The notes: generated by a model from the sequence alone, not told the origin. A stretch of DNA of 64,000 bases from CAVQJU01 sp963755195 (GCA_963755195.1 CAVWIZ010000004.1:372001-436000), one strand, 5' to 3'. Counted from the first letter of the stretch, positions 29,524 through 39,483 are shown. Numbers and translations: made by a program.

Positions 29524-31098
29524 ATGAAACCGTACGACGACGGGGAAGTTCCGGTGCTCTTTGCCGGCGGTGGGTTGGTCGGGCTCTCGACCGCCATGTT
29601 CCTCGCACAGCATGGCATTCCCTCGCTCGCCATCGAGCGCCTGAAGCAGGGCTCCCAGCTGCCGCGCGCCGCCTTCTTCCACATGCGCACGCTCGAGCTG
29701 TTCCGCTCGGCGGGCATCGAAGCCGACGTCCGCGCGAAGTCGCTCGAGGAGTTCGAGCCTGAGGGATCGGTCGTCCTGATGGACACGCTCGCCGGCAAAG
29801 TGCTCAAGGAGTTTATTGCGAGCCTGAATGAAGGCGTCGAGGCGTTCAGCCCGTGCCGGCGCCTCTTCGTCACCCAGCCGGGCCTCGAGCCGATTCTGCG
29901 GCGCCGGGCCGAAGGCACGGGCGCGCGCGTGCTCAACGGCGCCGAGGTCACACTGTTCCGCCAGGACGCCGGCGGCGTGACCACGACCGTAAGAGACGTC
30001 GAGACGGGCGCCGAGCAGACGATTCGATCGCGGTATCTGGTCGGAGCCGACGGCGCGCACAGCAGGGTGCGCGAGGCGGCCGGCATCGAGTTCGACGGCC
30101 GCGGCGTCTTCTCGAACTCGATCACGATCTACTTCAAGGCGCCGCTCGCGCGGCTGCTCACCGGCAAGAACTTCAGCGTCATCTACGTCGGCAACCCGCA
30201 TCTCGGCGGGTTCTTTCGCCTCGACAAAGATCAGAACTCCGGCTTCCTCGTCGTCAACACGGCGGGCGATACCTCGAAGCCCGAATCGTCGAGCCCCGCG
30301 AATGACGTTCGCGACGAGACCCTCATCGCGCATGTGCGTCACGCCGCGGGCGTGGACGATCTGCCGGTGACGATTACCGGCGTCGCCAGGTGGCGCGCCA
30401 CATCGGACGTCGCGCGCCGGTTCCGCGACCGCCGCGTGTTTCTCGCGGGCGACTCCGCGCACCTGATGCCGCCCAACGGCGGGTACGGCGGCAACACGGG
30501 CATCCACGACGGCCACAACCTGGCGTGGAAGCTCGCGCTGGTGCTGAAAGGGATTGCCGGAGACACGCTGCTCGATACCTACGAAGCCGAGCGCAAGCCC
30601 GCGGCGTCGTTCACGGTGGAGCAGGCCTACACGCGCTACGTCACGCGCACGGCGCCCTTTCTCGGCAAGCAGGACTTTCAGCCGCCCGCCGACGACTTCG
30701 ACATCGAGCTCGGCTATCTCTACAACGCGGCCGCCGTTCACGAACATCCGAGCCAGTCGCGCGGCAGGCCTGGCTCGCGGGCGCCTCACCTCTGGATCGA
30801 GAGACACGGCGTTCGGATTTCGACCCTCGATCTGTATTGCGGGACATTCGTGGTGGTCACGGGGGCTGACGGAGAGCGATGGATGGCCGCGGCCCAGAAC
30901 GTGGCGGCGACGTTTCCTGGACTGCAGCTGGACGCGCACCAGGTTCGCGAGAGCGCCTTTCCGGATGCCTATGGCATGTCGCCGTCTGGCGCAACGCTCG
31001 TCCGCCCTGACGGCTTCGTCGCGTGGCGTTCGGAGTCGCTAGCCGGCGATCCCGAGAGCGAATTGTCGCGCGCAGTCGGCGCCATTCTCGCGCGATAA
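29524..31098 (+). CDS. FAD-dependent aromatic monooxygenase (PheA/TfdB-like)
   Basis: Intact 524-residue class A flavoprotein hydroxylase. N-terminal dinucleotide fold 'VLFAGGGLVGLSTAMFLA' with the acidic end IERL; the DG motif 'LVGADGAHSRVREAAG' near residue 180; the GD motif 'VFLAGDSAHLMPPNGGYGGN' near residue 315; and a C-terminal thioredoxin-like domain (residues about 420-520), as in phenol 2-monooxygenase-like enzymes. It should use NAD(P)H and O2 to hydroxylate an aromatic or polyketide-like ring in the cytoplasm. The following SMP-30-like gene starts 9 bp after the stop, suggesting one operon. The substrate is unknown. Confidence 0.88.
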   Translation: MKPYDDGEVPVLFAGGGLVGLSTAMFLAQHGIPSLAIERLKQGSQLPRAAFFHMRTLELFRSAGIEADVRAKSLEEFEPEGSVVLMDTLAGKVLKEFIASLNEGVEAFSPCRRLFVTQPGLEPILRRRAEGTGARVLNGAEVTLFRQDAGGVTTTVRDVETGAEQTIRSRYLVGADGAHSRVREAAGIEFDGRGVFSNSITIYFKAPLARLLTGKNFSVIYVGNPHLGGFFRLDKDQNSGFLVVNTAGDTSKPESSSPANDVRDETLIAHVRHAAGVDDLPVTITGVARWRATSDVARRFRDRRVFLAGDSAHLMPPNGGYGGNTGIHDGHNLAWKLALVLKGIAGDTLLDTYEAERKPAASFTVEQAYTRYVTRTAPFLGKQDFQPPADDFDIELGYLYNAAAVHEHPSQSRGRPGSRAPHLWIERHGVRISTLDLYCGTFVVVTGADGERWMAAAQNVAATFPGLQLDAHQVRESAFPDAYGMSPSGATLVRPDGFVAWRSESLAGDPESELSRAVGAILAR

Positions 31099-31106
31099 TC
31101 AGCCGT

Positions 31107-32144
31107 ATGAAACTCACGACACTTCTCGCCATCGTTGTTTGTGCGGCCTGGGCATCGTCTGCGTCGGCCCAGCCGCCGCCGCAAGCTCCGCCTGGGCCAT
31201 GCGTTGATGCCGCCGATGTTCAGTTCGTTTGTGGACAGCAGGGCCCCGAAGATCTCGTCGTCGTGCCGGGAGGCGCGTGGGTCGTCACGGGCGTCTTCGG
31301 CGGCGCCGGCGGGATCAATGTCCTCCGCGTCAGCGACCGGACGTCAACGAGGGCGTATCCGGCGGCGTCCGCGAAAGACAAGTTCGATCGGAAGGCCTAC
31401 CCGGCGTGCCCTGGACCGCCGGATGTCTCGAAGTTCACGACCCATGGCCTGTCGATTCTGCGGGGCCCTCGCAACGTCCATCGTCTGTTTGTCGTCGGGC
31501 ACGGCGGGCGAGAAGCGATCGAAGTGTTCGAGCTCGACGCGCGTCCCCAGGCAGGAATGCCGCCGGTGCTCACGTGGATCGGCTGCGCCGTCGCCACCGA
31601 CCCGATCGGGCTCAACTCGGTTCGCGGACTGTCGGACGGCGGCTTCATCGCGAGCAACTTCCTGCCGCGTGGCGGCCCGCAGGCCGCGACGCAGCGCATG
31701 ATGGCCGGTGAGAAGAACGGCGAGCTGTGGGAGTGGCACGCGCGATCAGGCTGGCAGAAGGTCCCCGGCAGTGACGCGGCCGGCGCCAACGGCCTCGAGA
31801 TGTCGGACGACGGAAAGACGCTGTACGTGGCCGCGTGGGGGAGCCAGTCGTTCTTCCGGCTGTCGCGTGGATCGGCAGCGCCGAAGCGAGACGAAGTCCC
31901 GCTCGGGTTCCGCGTGGACAACATCCGGTGGGCGCGCGACGGCTCGATCCTGGCGGCCGGTCAGGGCGCCGGAGGCACCGTCGTCGTTCGCGTGGATCCG
32001 AAGACGCTTGCGGTGAAGGAGGTGCTCAAGCGGCCCGCTGCGAACGGGTTTGGCGCAGGAACGGTGGCCGTCGAAGTCGGTTCCAGTTACTGGATCGGAT
32101 CATTCGCCGGCGATCGCATTGCCGTCGTGCCAGTGCCCAAGTGA
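31107..32144 (+). CDS. exported SMP-30/gluconolactonase-like propeller
   Basis: A 345-residue exported protein (signal peptide TTLLAIVVCAAWASSASA). The pattern of six-bladed propeller strands, for example 'PEDLVVVPGGAWVVTGVF', 'DPIGLNSVRGLSDGGFIASN' and 'VDNIRWARDGSILAAGQG', fits the SMP-30/gluconolactonase/LRE class, whose members bind calcium and hydrolyse lactones or organophosphates. Metal-ligand residues cannot be assigned with confidence from sequence alone. It sits between the monooxygenase and copy 2 of the secreted family (18-bp gap), so the three are likely co-expressed. Confidence 0.75.
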   Translation: MKLTTLLAIVVCAAWASSASAQPPPQAPPGPCVDAADVQFVCGQQGPEDLVVVPGGAWVVTGVFGGAGGINVLRVSDRTSTRAYPAASAKDKFDRKAYPACPGPPDVSKFTTHGLSILRGPRNVHRLFVVGHGGREAIEVFELDARPQAGMPPVLTWIGCAVATDPIGLNSVRGLSDGGFIASNFLPRGGPQAATQRMMAGEKNGELWEWHARSGWQKVPGSDAAGANGLEMSDDGKTLYVAAWGSQSFFRLSRGSAAPKRDEVPLGFRVDNIRWARDGSILAAGQGAGGTVVVRVDPKTLAVKEVLKRPAANGFGAGTVAVEVGSSYWIGSFAGDRIAVVPVPK

Positions 32145-32162
32145 CGCGCCTGGAGATCCAAC

Positions 32163-32930
32163 ATGTATAGGACGTTACTGGCCGTGGTGCTCGTGGCCGC
32201 GCAGTGGCTGAGCTATCCGACACCCAGGGCGCCGCGGACCAAAGACGGAAAAGTCGATCTGTCGGCGCCGGTTCCTCGCCTGGCGGATGGCAAACCTGAT
32301 TTGTCAGGCGTGTGGATGACGGCGACGGCGGGCGGGAGGGGCGCTGGGCCGGGTGCGTCGCGCGAACTGAACAACTTCGGCGCGAGTCTGCCGGGAGGCT
32401 TGCCTTACCAGCCGTGGCTGGTGCCGATCGTCAAAGAGCGGACGGCGAACAATGCCAAGGACGATCCGCATGTCCGGTGCTTTCCCGATTTCTTCCTGCG
32501 TGCCTACGGGCTTCCGCACTTCCTGAAGTTCATCCACACGCAGGATCTGCTCGTGATGCTGAACGAGATGAATGCGACCTACCGTCAGATATTCGCGGAT
32601 GGCCGTGCACTGCCGGCCGATCCCAATCCTTCGTGGCAGGGGTACTCGTCGGCGAAGTGGGACGGCGACACGCTGGTGGTGGACACGGTCGGATTTCGAG
32701 ACGACCTGTGGATCGACTGGAACGGCAGCGTCGTCACCTCGGCGGGCAAGGTACGCGAGCGGATCCGGCGACTGGACTTCGGGCACATCGACATCGAGGT
32801 GACCGTGGACGATCCCAAGGCGTATACGAAGCCCTGGACCGTCACGCTGCATGAGCAGTTCGCGGCCGACGTGGAGCTCAACGACGAAATCTGCCTGGAA
32901 AACGAGAAAGACGCGCAGCGTCTGCGTTAG
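32163..32930 (+). CDS. secreted 'PDLSG-W / GYSVGxWEGDTLVVET' family protein, copy 2
   Basis: The only short and fully intact copy of the family outside copy 5: 255 residues with signal peptide (TLLAVVLVAAQWLS), 'PVPRLADGKPDLSGVW', DPHVRCFPDFF, 'MLNEMNATYRQIFADGRAL', 'GYSSAKWDGDTLVVDTVGF', 'VTVDDPKAYTKPWTVTL' and a C-terminal ICLENEKDAQRLR. It is most like copy 1 at 5975 (shared DDLW, TVDDPK-YTKP and LNDEICLENEKD). Third gene after the FAD monooxygenase and the SMP-30-like protein. Function unknown; export and duplication suggest an extracytoplasmic binding or sensing role (inference). Confidence 0.85.
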   Translation: MYRTLLAVVLVAAQWLSYPTPRAPRTKDGKVDLSAPVPRLADGKPDLSGVWMTATAGGRGAGPGASRELNNFGASLPGGLPYQPWLVPIVKERTANNAKDDPHVRCFPDFFLRAYGLPHFLKFIHTQDLLVMLNEMNATYRQIFADGRALPADPNPSWQGYSSAKWDGDTLVVDTVGFRDDLWIDWNGSVVTSAGKVRERIRRLDFGHIDIEVTVDDPKAYTKPWTVTLHEQFAADVELNDEICLENEKDAQRLR

Positions 32931-32971
32931 TGGATGCGCGGGCCGTCCATGCCCGGCCGCGCCAGCCTGAT

Positions 32972-35900
32972 TCACGAACCCGCGGCGAGCAAACCGACTC
33001 GCCACCCGTCCATTCCCAGCGCATCGAGTCGGGCCCCCGCTGCCGACAAATCGGGATGCAGGGATCCACACGACGCGGCTCCGAGCGGAACAAACGTCTC
33101 TTGAAACCGGGCCAAGGCAGACAGGGTTGCCATAGTCAGGGTCTCCGCCAGCGCGATGCACGCCCGATAGTGTGCGACGGCCTCATCGCCGTGTCCGCGG
33201 GCCGCCGCCACCATGCCGAGCAGCCGGTGTGCCCACGCCTCGTGCCCGACTTCTTCATGCTGGCGGGCTAACGCCAGCGCCTCGGCCGCCGGTAATGACG
33301 CGTCGTCGATTCTGCCGGCGGCGAGAAGCGCTTCGCCAAGCATGCTGGCCCAACGGGACCGATTCGCCGCCAGGTGCATGCGGTCGGCTTCGGCGATGGC
33401 TTCCTCGATGAGCGCGACGCCCTCGGGCGCGCCGCCCGCATACGCAAGCGCGAGGCCCAGGTGGCACGCGCCGAACGGAAACAGCAGCGGGATGTGCAGC
33501 GCGCGGCACGCGTCGACCGCCGGACTGAGCATCTCGATGGCTCGGCCGAACTCGCCACGGCGAACCAGCACGAACCCAGGCGCGAACCGGGCTTCGATTG
33601 AGCCGAAGCCATCGCCGGCGGCCTCGGCAATGTCGGCAATCTCCGCGGCGCGTCCGGTCGCCTCGTCGAACCGTCCTTCTTCAGCGAGCGCCCACGCCAG
33701 GAACAGGCGCGAGGAGACGGCCGGAATGAACGGCAGGCCAAATCGCTCCACGGCCAATGGGCCCGCGAGCATGCCGACATTGCGATTCAGGACGTCGACC
33801 GACTGCGCGTACTGGCCGCTCGAGCACAGGCTCGCACCCACGAAGAAGGCCGCTTCCGCCCTCATCGCGAGGTCGTCGAGCTTGTCACCTTGCGCCAGTG
33901 CCTGTTTGCCCGCCGCGATAGCCGCCGGATAGTGCCCGCCGACCCAGAAGAACTGCGTCATGTGGCACGAGATCCGCCCGAGCCGCCGGCTGTCGCCAAT
34001 CTCCATGGCGAGCGCCTCCGCCTCCCGCAGACATGAAAGGACGGCTCCAAAGTCGCCGGTGGGAATCAGCGCGCTGCGCAACTCGATCTTGAGATCGATT
34101 TGCAGACGCGTTCGATCGTCGCTCGCAGGTACGCGCTCGAGCGCTGTCACCGCGCGGGTCAGCAGCGCCACCGCCTCTTTGTAGGCCGACTGCCTGGCGG
34201 CCTGCTGACCTGCGCGCCGGAGATAGTCGGTGGCTTTCATCCAGTCGCCACCGATTTCGAAGTGCAACCCGAGCTCGCTGGTGTACTGATCCAGATCACG
34301 GGCGTGCACCTCCTCGATCGCCCGTCCGACGAGCTCGTGCAGCAGACGTCGCCGGCCGGCGGGAATACGCTTCGACGCGACCTCGCGAACCCGGTCATGG
34401 ACGAAGTCGAACCCGTCGTTGACCGCCAGCATCACCCCGCGTCGTACGGCCTCTTCGAGCGCCTCAGCCGCCTCATAGACCGACAACCCGGCTGCCGGCG
34501 GCGCCAGCGCGAAGTCGAAGGGACGCTGGATGACGACGGCCGCGTCGACGAGCCGCTTGCCGCGATCGCTGAGGCGGTCGAGCCGCGCCGCGATCACGTC
34601 GTCGGCGCCATCCGTCAGCAGGTCGAGCGAGGCGCTGGCACCGGGCTCGCCCAGTGACTGGAGGATCTCGGTGGCGACCCACGGATTCCCGCGGCTGATC
34701 CGCCAGACGTGCTCGGCAATCGACGAGAGATGCGACGACGACGTTCCCGCGCGAAAGCGGCTCCGCGTCAGAGCCGCCACGTCGTGGGGCGACAGCGGTT
34801 CGGGACGCAGCACAACGGTCTGCCGCTCGCGCCTCCATTCGGCGAGCAAGGTGTCGAGAAGCGCCGGTCGCGCCGGTTCGTCGAGACGGGCGGTGGCAGC
34901 CAGCACCGCCGGTGCGTCGGCGATGCGCTGGCCGAGGAACCCGAACAGGCGCAGGCTCGTTTCATCGGCCCAGTGCAGGTCTTCGATGGTCACGAGTACG
35001 GGACGCGTCCGGGACAGCAGGGCGAGCAGTTGGGCGACCGCCTCGAACAGCGGCAGCGTGTCGGCGCTCGCCGGCGGCAGCGTCGGGTCGGCCAGTTCCG
35101 GCAGCAGGCGCGCCAACTCGGCCCGCCAGACCGGCGCGAGCGATTCGAACGCCGATGCGGTCAGCGTGAAGCCGCGCAGCGCTTCAACCCACGGTCCGTA
35201 GGGCAGCGGCTGCGTGCTGGCATGCGAGCGTCCTGTCCCGACAAGTGGCCGTCGATCGGCGAGTGCGGCGCGCACGGCGTCGAGGAGCGCGGTCTTTCCA
35301 ATGCCGGCGTCGCCAAGCACGAGCAGCAGGTGACCCCTTTCTCGATCGAGATCGCGCGCGACCCGCCCGATCCGCTGCAACTCTTTGTCGCGGCCGAACA
35401 AGAGAGGCGCCGGCAGCTCGGTCAAGACATCGGCCGAAGACGATGCGGGTTCGCCCGCACGCGCTTCGATGGTTCGCTGCACAAGCGTTTCGTACGTCCG
35501 CCTGGTGTCGGCTTCCGGATCCACGCCCAGTTCCCGCCGGAGCACCTGCACGCAGACCTGATACTGGCGCAATGCGGCACTGCGCCGACCCAGGCGTGCG
35601 TAGAGACGCATCAATCCCCGATGAACGGCCTCCTGCAGCGGATCGAGCGCCAACAGGCGCTGCGCGGTTTGCACCGCCGCTTCGGCCTGTTGCGGCTCGG
35701 ACGCGTGCATCTGGAACGCCAGCAGCCGCGCGAGAGTCTCAATCGCCACTTCGCGCAGCCGCTCGCGCTCGCTGACGAGCCACTCCTCGAACACCGGCGC
35801 GTTCACCGTCACGCCTTCGAGAAAGTCGCCGCGGTAACACTCGGCCGCCGCCTGCCAGTCCGCGGGGTTGTCGCTGGCCGCGAGGCGCTCGAAGCGGGGC

Positions 35901-36190
35901 ACGTCGACGTCGATGGCTGCGGGGGAGGCCGCGAACGCTTGATCGCGTTCGAGGATCACGGACCCGTCCACGGCGGGCAGCGTCCGTCGCAGGGACGCGA
36001 TCGCCTGACGCAGGCTGTCGCGCGCACGTGCGTCGTCCACGTCGCTCCAGAGCAGCGCAGCGAGCTTGTCGCGCAGGTGAAAGGCGCCCGGACGAACGGC
36101 GAGGTAGGCAAGGAGCGCCCGAGCCTTCAAGGGCAACGCAGTGGCGCTGGACTGAAAGCCTCCAATGAGAGCCAGGCGGATGGGGGGCAC
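32972..36190 (-). CDS. SARP-type regulator with ATPase and TPR domains
   Basis: Intact 1072-residue regulator of the AfsR/LAL type. Residues 1-250: winged-helix plus BTAD domain ('LRDKLAALLWSDVDDARARD', 'LRQYQVCVQVLRRELGVDPE'), which binds DNA. Residues about 270-600: STAND-type ATPase with Walker A VLGDAGIGKTALLD near residue 290 and Walker B VLVTIEDLHWADE. Residues about 650-1060: tetratricopeptide repeats ('AAFFVGASLCSSGQYAQSVD', 'ALALARQHEEVGHEAWAHRL'), which sense ligands or proteins. It probably activates a distant or divergent target; the divergent gene is the secreted protein at 36470. A winged helix plus BTAD fused to an ATPase is typical of actinobacterial antibiotic regulators but also occurs in Acidobacteria. 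Confidence 0.9.
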   Translation of the reverse strand: MPPIRLALIGGFQSSATALPLKARALLAYLAVRPGAFHLRDKLAALLWSDVDDARARDSLRQAIASLRRTLPAVDGSVILERDQAFAASPAAIDVDVPRFERLAASDNPADWQAAAECYRGDFLEGVTVNAPVFEEWLVSERERLREVAIETLARLLAFQMHASEPQQAEAAVQTAQRLLALDPLQEAVHRGLMRLYARLGRRSAALRQYQVCVQVLRRELGVDPEADTRRTYETLVQRTIEARAGEPASSSADVLTELPAPLLFGRDKELQRIGRVARDLDRERGHLLLVLGDAGIGKTALLDAVRAALADRRPLVGTGRSHASTQPLPYGPWVEALRGFTLTASAFESLAPVWRAELARLLPELADPTLPPASADTLPLFEAVAQLLALLSRTRPVLVTIEDLHWADETSLRLFGFLGQRIADAPAVLAATARLDEPARPALLDTLLAEWRRERQTVVLRPEPLSPHDVAALTRSRFRAGTSSSHLSSIAEHVWRISRGNPWVATEILQSLGEPGASASLDLLTDGADDVIAARLDRLSDRGKRLVDAAVVIQRPFDFALAPPAAGLSVYEAAEALEEAVRRGVMLAVNDGFDFVHDRVREVASKRIPAGRRRLLHELVGRAIEEVHARDLDQYTSELGLHFEIGGDWMKATDYLRRAGQQAARQSAYKEAVALLTRAVTALERVPASDDRTRLQIDLKIELRSALIPTGDFGAVLSCLREAEALAMEIGDSRRLGRISCHMTQFFWVGGHYPAAIAAGKQALAQGDKLDDLAMRAEAAFFVGASLCSSGQYAQSVDVLNRNVGMLAGPLAVERFGLPFIPAVSSRLFLAWALAEEGRFDEATGRAAEIADIAEAAGDGFGSIEARFAPGFVLVRRGEFGRAIEMLSPAVDACRALHIPLLFPFGACHLGLALAYAGGAPEGVALIEEAIAEADRMHLAANRSRWASMLGEALLAAGRIDDASLPAAEALALARQHEEVGHEAWAHRLLGMVAAARGHGDEAVAHYRACIALAETLTMATLSALARFQETFVPLGAASCGSLHPDLSAAGARLDALGMDGWRVGLLAAGS

Positions 36191-36469
36191 TGCTGGCGTC
36201 CTCCGACGCGCATTCTATGTTGCGGAACCGCTGTCGTGCCTGGGTTTCTGGGCTTTTCCGAGTTTTTTCCAGCGCGTCGTTTAGAACCTGATCATGCCCA
36301 GGCGACCGAGTTTGCCGTTTGGCCGTGCTCCTCCTGCTGGCCACGGGCCGCGGGCGCACTCGGTACAGGCCCAGACCGCCGATTCAGGTCATTGGCGGCC
36401 AGATCATCCAGGTGAAAGTGGTGTTCAGCTTCTCGTGAATGGCTCACTCTTTTCCACAGGAGAATTGAC
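36191..36469. other. divergent intergenic region
   Basis: 279 bp between the leftward SARP-type gene and the rightward secreted-protein gene; promoters for both are expected here. A weak reading frame near 36320-36437 (VLLLLATGRG...) has no ribosome binding site and is not supported. AGGAGAA at about 36458 precedes the rightward start. Confidence 0.3.
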
Positions 36470-37355
36470 ATGAGAATCCGTATCGTCGTGGCCCTTGTGG
36501 CCACGCTCGTCAGCGTCAACTTGGCGAGGCCCGTGGCGGCCGCGCACGACGATGACATCCCTGCCGGCGGCGCCTTCACGTGTGACTTCGGACTGCCGTC
36601 CGACCTGCCGTTCGATCAGGTGCCGGTGCTCCTCGAGCGCGATCGCATGGTGATGGCCGCACGGCCGGGATTCATCCGCAAGCTGGTGCCGCTCCGGATC
36701 GATCCGGCAAACGGCGGGGTATCGAGCGGCGGCAGGTACCTGTTCGAGACCAGGAGACAGGCCGAGGCGTACCGCAACTGGGTGACCAACCAGTTCGAGC
36801 TGGACGGCGTCCTGTTCTTTGATCGTCCGTACCTCCTCGGCCCCGACTGTCACGCCTGGAGCGTCATCGGCGCGCACGACTTCTGGGACATTCACGCCGC
36901 CCAGGTGCTGGTGCGCACCGAACGCTGGCTGGCCCCCGGGCCCAACTACGCTCAGTTCCTGAAGCATCGGTGGCCCGCGATCCGGGCCGCGGCCGAAGAC
37001 CAGGGCCTCTCGAGCGTCTGGCTGCTCTACAACAGAGAAGAAGACCTCGTGTCGCTCGTCTCGGTGACCAATCGGTTCGTGCCGCCGAACCCGATTGCTC
37101 CGGACTTCGCAAGTCTTCTCGCACTCCAGGATGCGCCGCCGCTTGGACAGGTCTTCGACGATCAGCCCTGGACTCGTACGTTTCGACCGCACCCATTGGG
37201 TGTTGACCACGTGGTTCCCGTACCGCGACGGTGACCGCGGTGAACCGGCCTTGTGGCCAAATTCGCCGCCATTTCCGCTGCCCTTCGCCGGCGACGGACT
37301 CTGCGAGCCCAGCCGGGGCGAGAATCCGGCCACCGCGCCAAGCGACTGCCCGTGA
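36470..37355 (+). CDS. exported protein of unknown function (one frameshift)
   Basis: About 294 residues with signal peptide (VVALVATLVSVNLARPVAA). It is rich in Trp, Tyr and Phe: 'GVLFFDRPYLLGPDCHAWSV', 'GAHDFWDIHAAQVLVRTERW', 'DQGLSSVWLLYNREEDLVSL'. One surplus base near 37190 separates 'DDQPWTRTF' from 'RTHWVLTTWFPYRDGDRGEP'; the C-terminus then ends 'ENPATAPSDCP' and TGA near 37355. Several Cys residues (FTCDFG, GPDCHAW, DGLCEP, SDCP) could form disulfides in the periplasm. I do not recognise the family. The gene is divergent from the SARP-type regulator, which may control it. Confidence 0.7.
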
Positions 37356-37454
37356 GGGATTAAAACGAGGGTTGGCGGGCTACCGTCCGGCTGACCGGTC
37401 TTCGCCAAAGGCGACGGCGGTCAGCCGAACCTTCTGCGGCGGCTGAACCGGAGG

Positions 37455-38653
37455 CTACGGGGAAACGGGCTCGAGCCGCAGCACCGTGCCGTCCGCGGCG
37501 TCGCCGCGAAGCGCGCCTTCGGTGGCGATGTAGATGTAGCCGTCTGGGCCTCTGCTGGATGTCGCGCACGCGGATGTTCAGCGACGCGAGCAGCGGCTCG
37601 CGCCGCTCGGCCTGCGACGGCTGGTTGAACGAAATCCGCAGCAGCACCCTCGTCGACAGAGCGCCGACAAACAGGCTGTTCTTCCAATTCGGGAACTTGT
37701 CGCCCGTGTAGAACATGATGCTCGACGGGCTGATCGACGGCACCCAGTGGATGCGCGGGTTGTCCATGCCCGGCCGCGCCCACGGCTGATCGGACACGAG
37801 CGTGCCCGTGTAGTTCCGTGCCGGTCGAGACGAGCGGCCATCCGTAGTTGTGGCCCGCAATCAGGATGTTCACTTCGTCGCCGCCCATCGGCCCGATTTC
37901 AGCCTGCCACAACTCGCCCGTCTCCGGATGAAACGCGAGGCCGTACCCGTTGCGATGGCCGTAGGTGAAGATCTCCGGCTTCGCGCCGGCCCTGCCGACA
38001 AACGGATTGTCGGCCGGCACGCCGCCGTCGTCCTTGAGGCGCAGCGTCTTGCCGACGTGGTTGTCGAGGGCCTGCGCTTTCATCCGCAGGCTGTTGTCTT
38101 CGACGCCCGTGCAGCACAACCGATCGCGATCGCCGACCATGACGTAGAGCGAGTTGTCCGGGCCGAACATCATGTGGCCGGCCATATTGCCGCTCGTTTC
38201 CCACGCATCGGCTACGAAGATCTCCGCCAGCTCCGTCAGCGTGTCGCCCTGCAGGCGTCCGCGCGAGATCGCGAGCGTGTTGCCTTTGGGTCCGTTCTTT
38301 GGATACGAGACGTAGACGAACCGGTTTTGCGCGAACTGCGGATGCACGGCGAGACCGTGGAGAGCGTCGTTACCTCCAGGGCCTTCGCCACGAGGCGTCG
38401 GCGAGGTCCAGACGGGTTCTGCCGCCATGACGCCGTCGCGGAGGATGCGCAGGCGCCCGTCCCGTTCGGCGACGAGCAGGGCGCCATCGGGAAGCAGGGC
38501 AAGACTCCACGGATGGAAGAGGCCCGTCGCGAGAGTGACGACGCGGATCTTTCCGCCGGGGACGTCGAGCACCTGACTCTGCTGGGCGCGCGTGATGACG
38601 CCCGCGCAGAGCAGGGCCGCAAGGACCGCGAGGCCGCGCAGACGCAGCTTCAT
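37455..38653 (-). CDS. PQQ-dependent aldose sugar dehydrogenase-like quinoprotein (two frameshifts)
   Basis: About 399 residues with signal peptide (LAVLAALLCAGVITRA). The soluble glucose/aldose dehydrogenase fold (sGDH/Asd, GSDH superfamily) is clear: 'GLFHPWSLALLPDGALLVAE', 'HGLAVHPQFAQNRFVYVSY', 'GDRDRLCCTGVEDNSLRMKA', 'EIFTYGHRNGYGLAFHPETG', and 'AEIGPMGGDEVNILIAGHNY'. PQQ binds in the propeller centre and electrons go to an unknown acceptor. Frame changes near 37818 and 37560 are joined by family blocks (WARPGMDNPRIHW, SPSSIMFYTGDKF, then GPDGYIYIATEGALRG); TAG at 37455-37457 ends 'DGTVLRLEPVSP'. No PQQ biosynthesis gene is in the window. Confidence 0.85.
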
Positions 38654-38788
38654 GAGGTGAGCAATCTAACACATTGTCGGTGACGAAGACGCTGCTCTTT
38701 GGCAGTGAGGGATCGTGCGGCCGAGCTGCCGATGCCCGGCAATCAGACGGGCGTGCCGATGACCTACATGCCTGGCGGACGGCGCCGC

Positions 38789-39085
38789 CTAATCGTGGAA
38801 CAGCGCCTCGATGTCGCGGCTGCCGCGCAGCACGCGCAGGATCAGCACATTGTCACCGTCGACGCGGTACGCAATCACGTAGTCGCCGACCGTGAAAGTA
38901 CGGACACCAGGGCGCAGGTCTTCGTCGCGACGACGGCCGACGTATGGGTGGGTTGCGAGGAGCGCGAACCGAGCGGTTATCAAGTCGATGATGCGGTCGG
39001 CGACCTCGACACTATCGCTTTGCGTTGCGAGGAAATACCAGATCTCGTCCAGGTCGGACTCGGCTTGAGGTGCCCGGATGTGCAT
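38789..39085 (-). CDS. RelE/ParE-type toxin
   Basis: A 98-residue toxin of the RelE/ParE fold: 'PQAESDLDEIWYFLATQSDS', HPYVGRRRDEDLRPGVRTF, 'YVIAYRVDGDNVLILRVLRG'. The terminal RVLRGSRDIEALFHD is the usual end of ParE proteins, which target gyrase; the RelE-type ribonuclease alternative is less likely without its basic catalytic set. Its ATG overlaps the TGA of the upstream antitoxin (TGATG), so translation is coupled. Confidence 0.9.
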   Translation of the reverse strand: MHIRAPQAESDLDEIWYFLATQSDSVEVADRIIDLITARFALLATHPYVGRRRDEDLRPGVRTFTVGDYVIAYRVDGDNVLILRVLRGSRDIEALFHD

Positions 39086-39366
39086 CAGCGCGAGGCAGAA
39101 CGATCAGCTGCTAGTCGGGTGCGTCCGCGCTGCTTGACGTCCTCGGCGAGCGCCTTTATCGATTCTTCCGTTACGGGTCGGCCTTCGCCACGGGCTAGTG
39201 AGGCCTCCGCTTCGTCGAGGGCCGCCAGGATTTCCACACGCTTGCGCTCGCGTTCTTCCCAGAGCGCCAGCGCCTCCCGTACCGCCTCTTCCTCGTGACT
39301 GAACCGGCCGCTGTCGATGGCCCGTTTGACGAAGGCTCGCTGGTCCGGCGTCAAGTCAACGTTCAT
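39085..39366 (-). CDS. ParD/CopG-type antitoxin
   Basis: A 93-residue antitoxin. The N-terminal ribbon-helix-helix pattern is MNVDLTPDQRAFVKRAIDSG then 'RFSHEEEAVREALALWEERE', which matches ParD-type DNA-binding antitoxins; the charged C-terminal half should wrap the toxin. It overlaps the toxin start by 1 nt, the same junction as in the 5-kb module. Confidence 0.85.
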   Translation of the reverse strand: MNVDLTPDQRAFVKRAIDSGRFSHEEEAVREALALWEERERKRVEILAALDEAEASLARGEGRPVTEESIKALAEDVKQRGRTRLAADRSASR

Positions 39367-39483
39367 ACAGTCACGGTAGATGTTCGGGACACACCTGTCA
39401 ACAAGTTGCGCCGTTCCGCGTGTGGGATGACTTCGTGACGCCAGCGTTGGCGTTCAAAATTCAAAGGGGAAAGTAAGGGCAGC

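Noticed and set aside
34709..36415. 568-codon plus-strand frame
   Set aside because: Antisense of the SARP-type regulator, whose minus-strand product has clear DNA-binding, Walker and TPR motifs.
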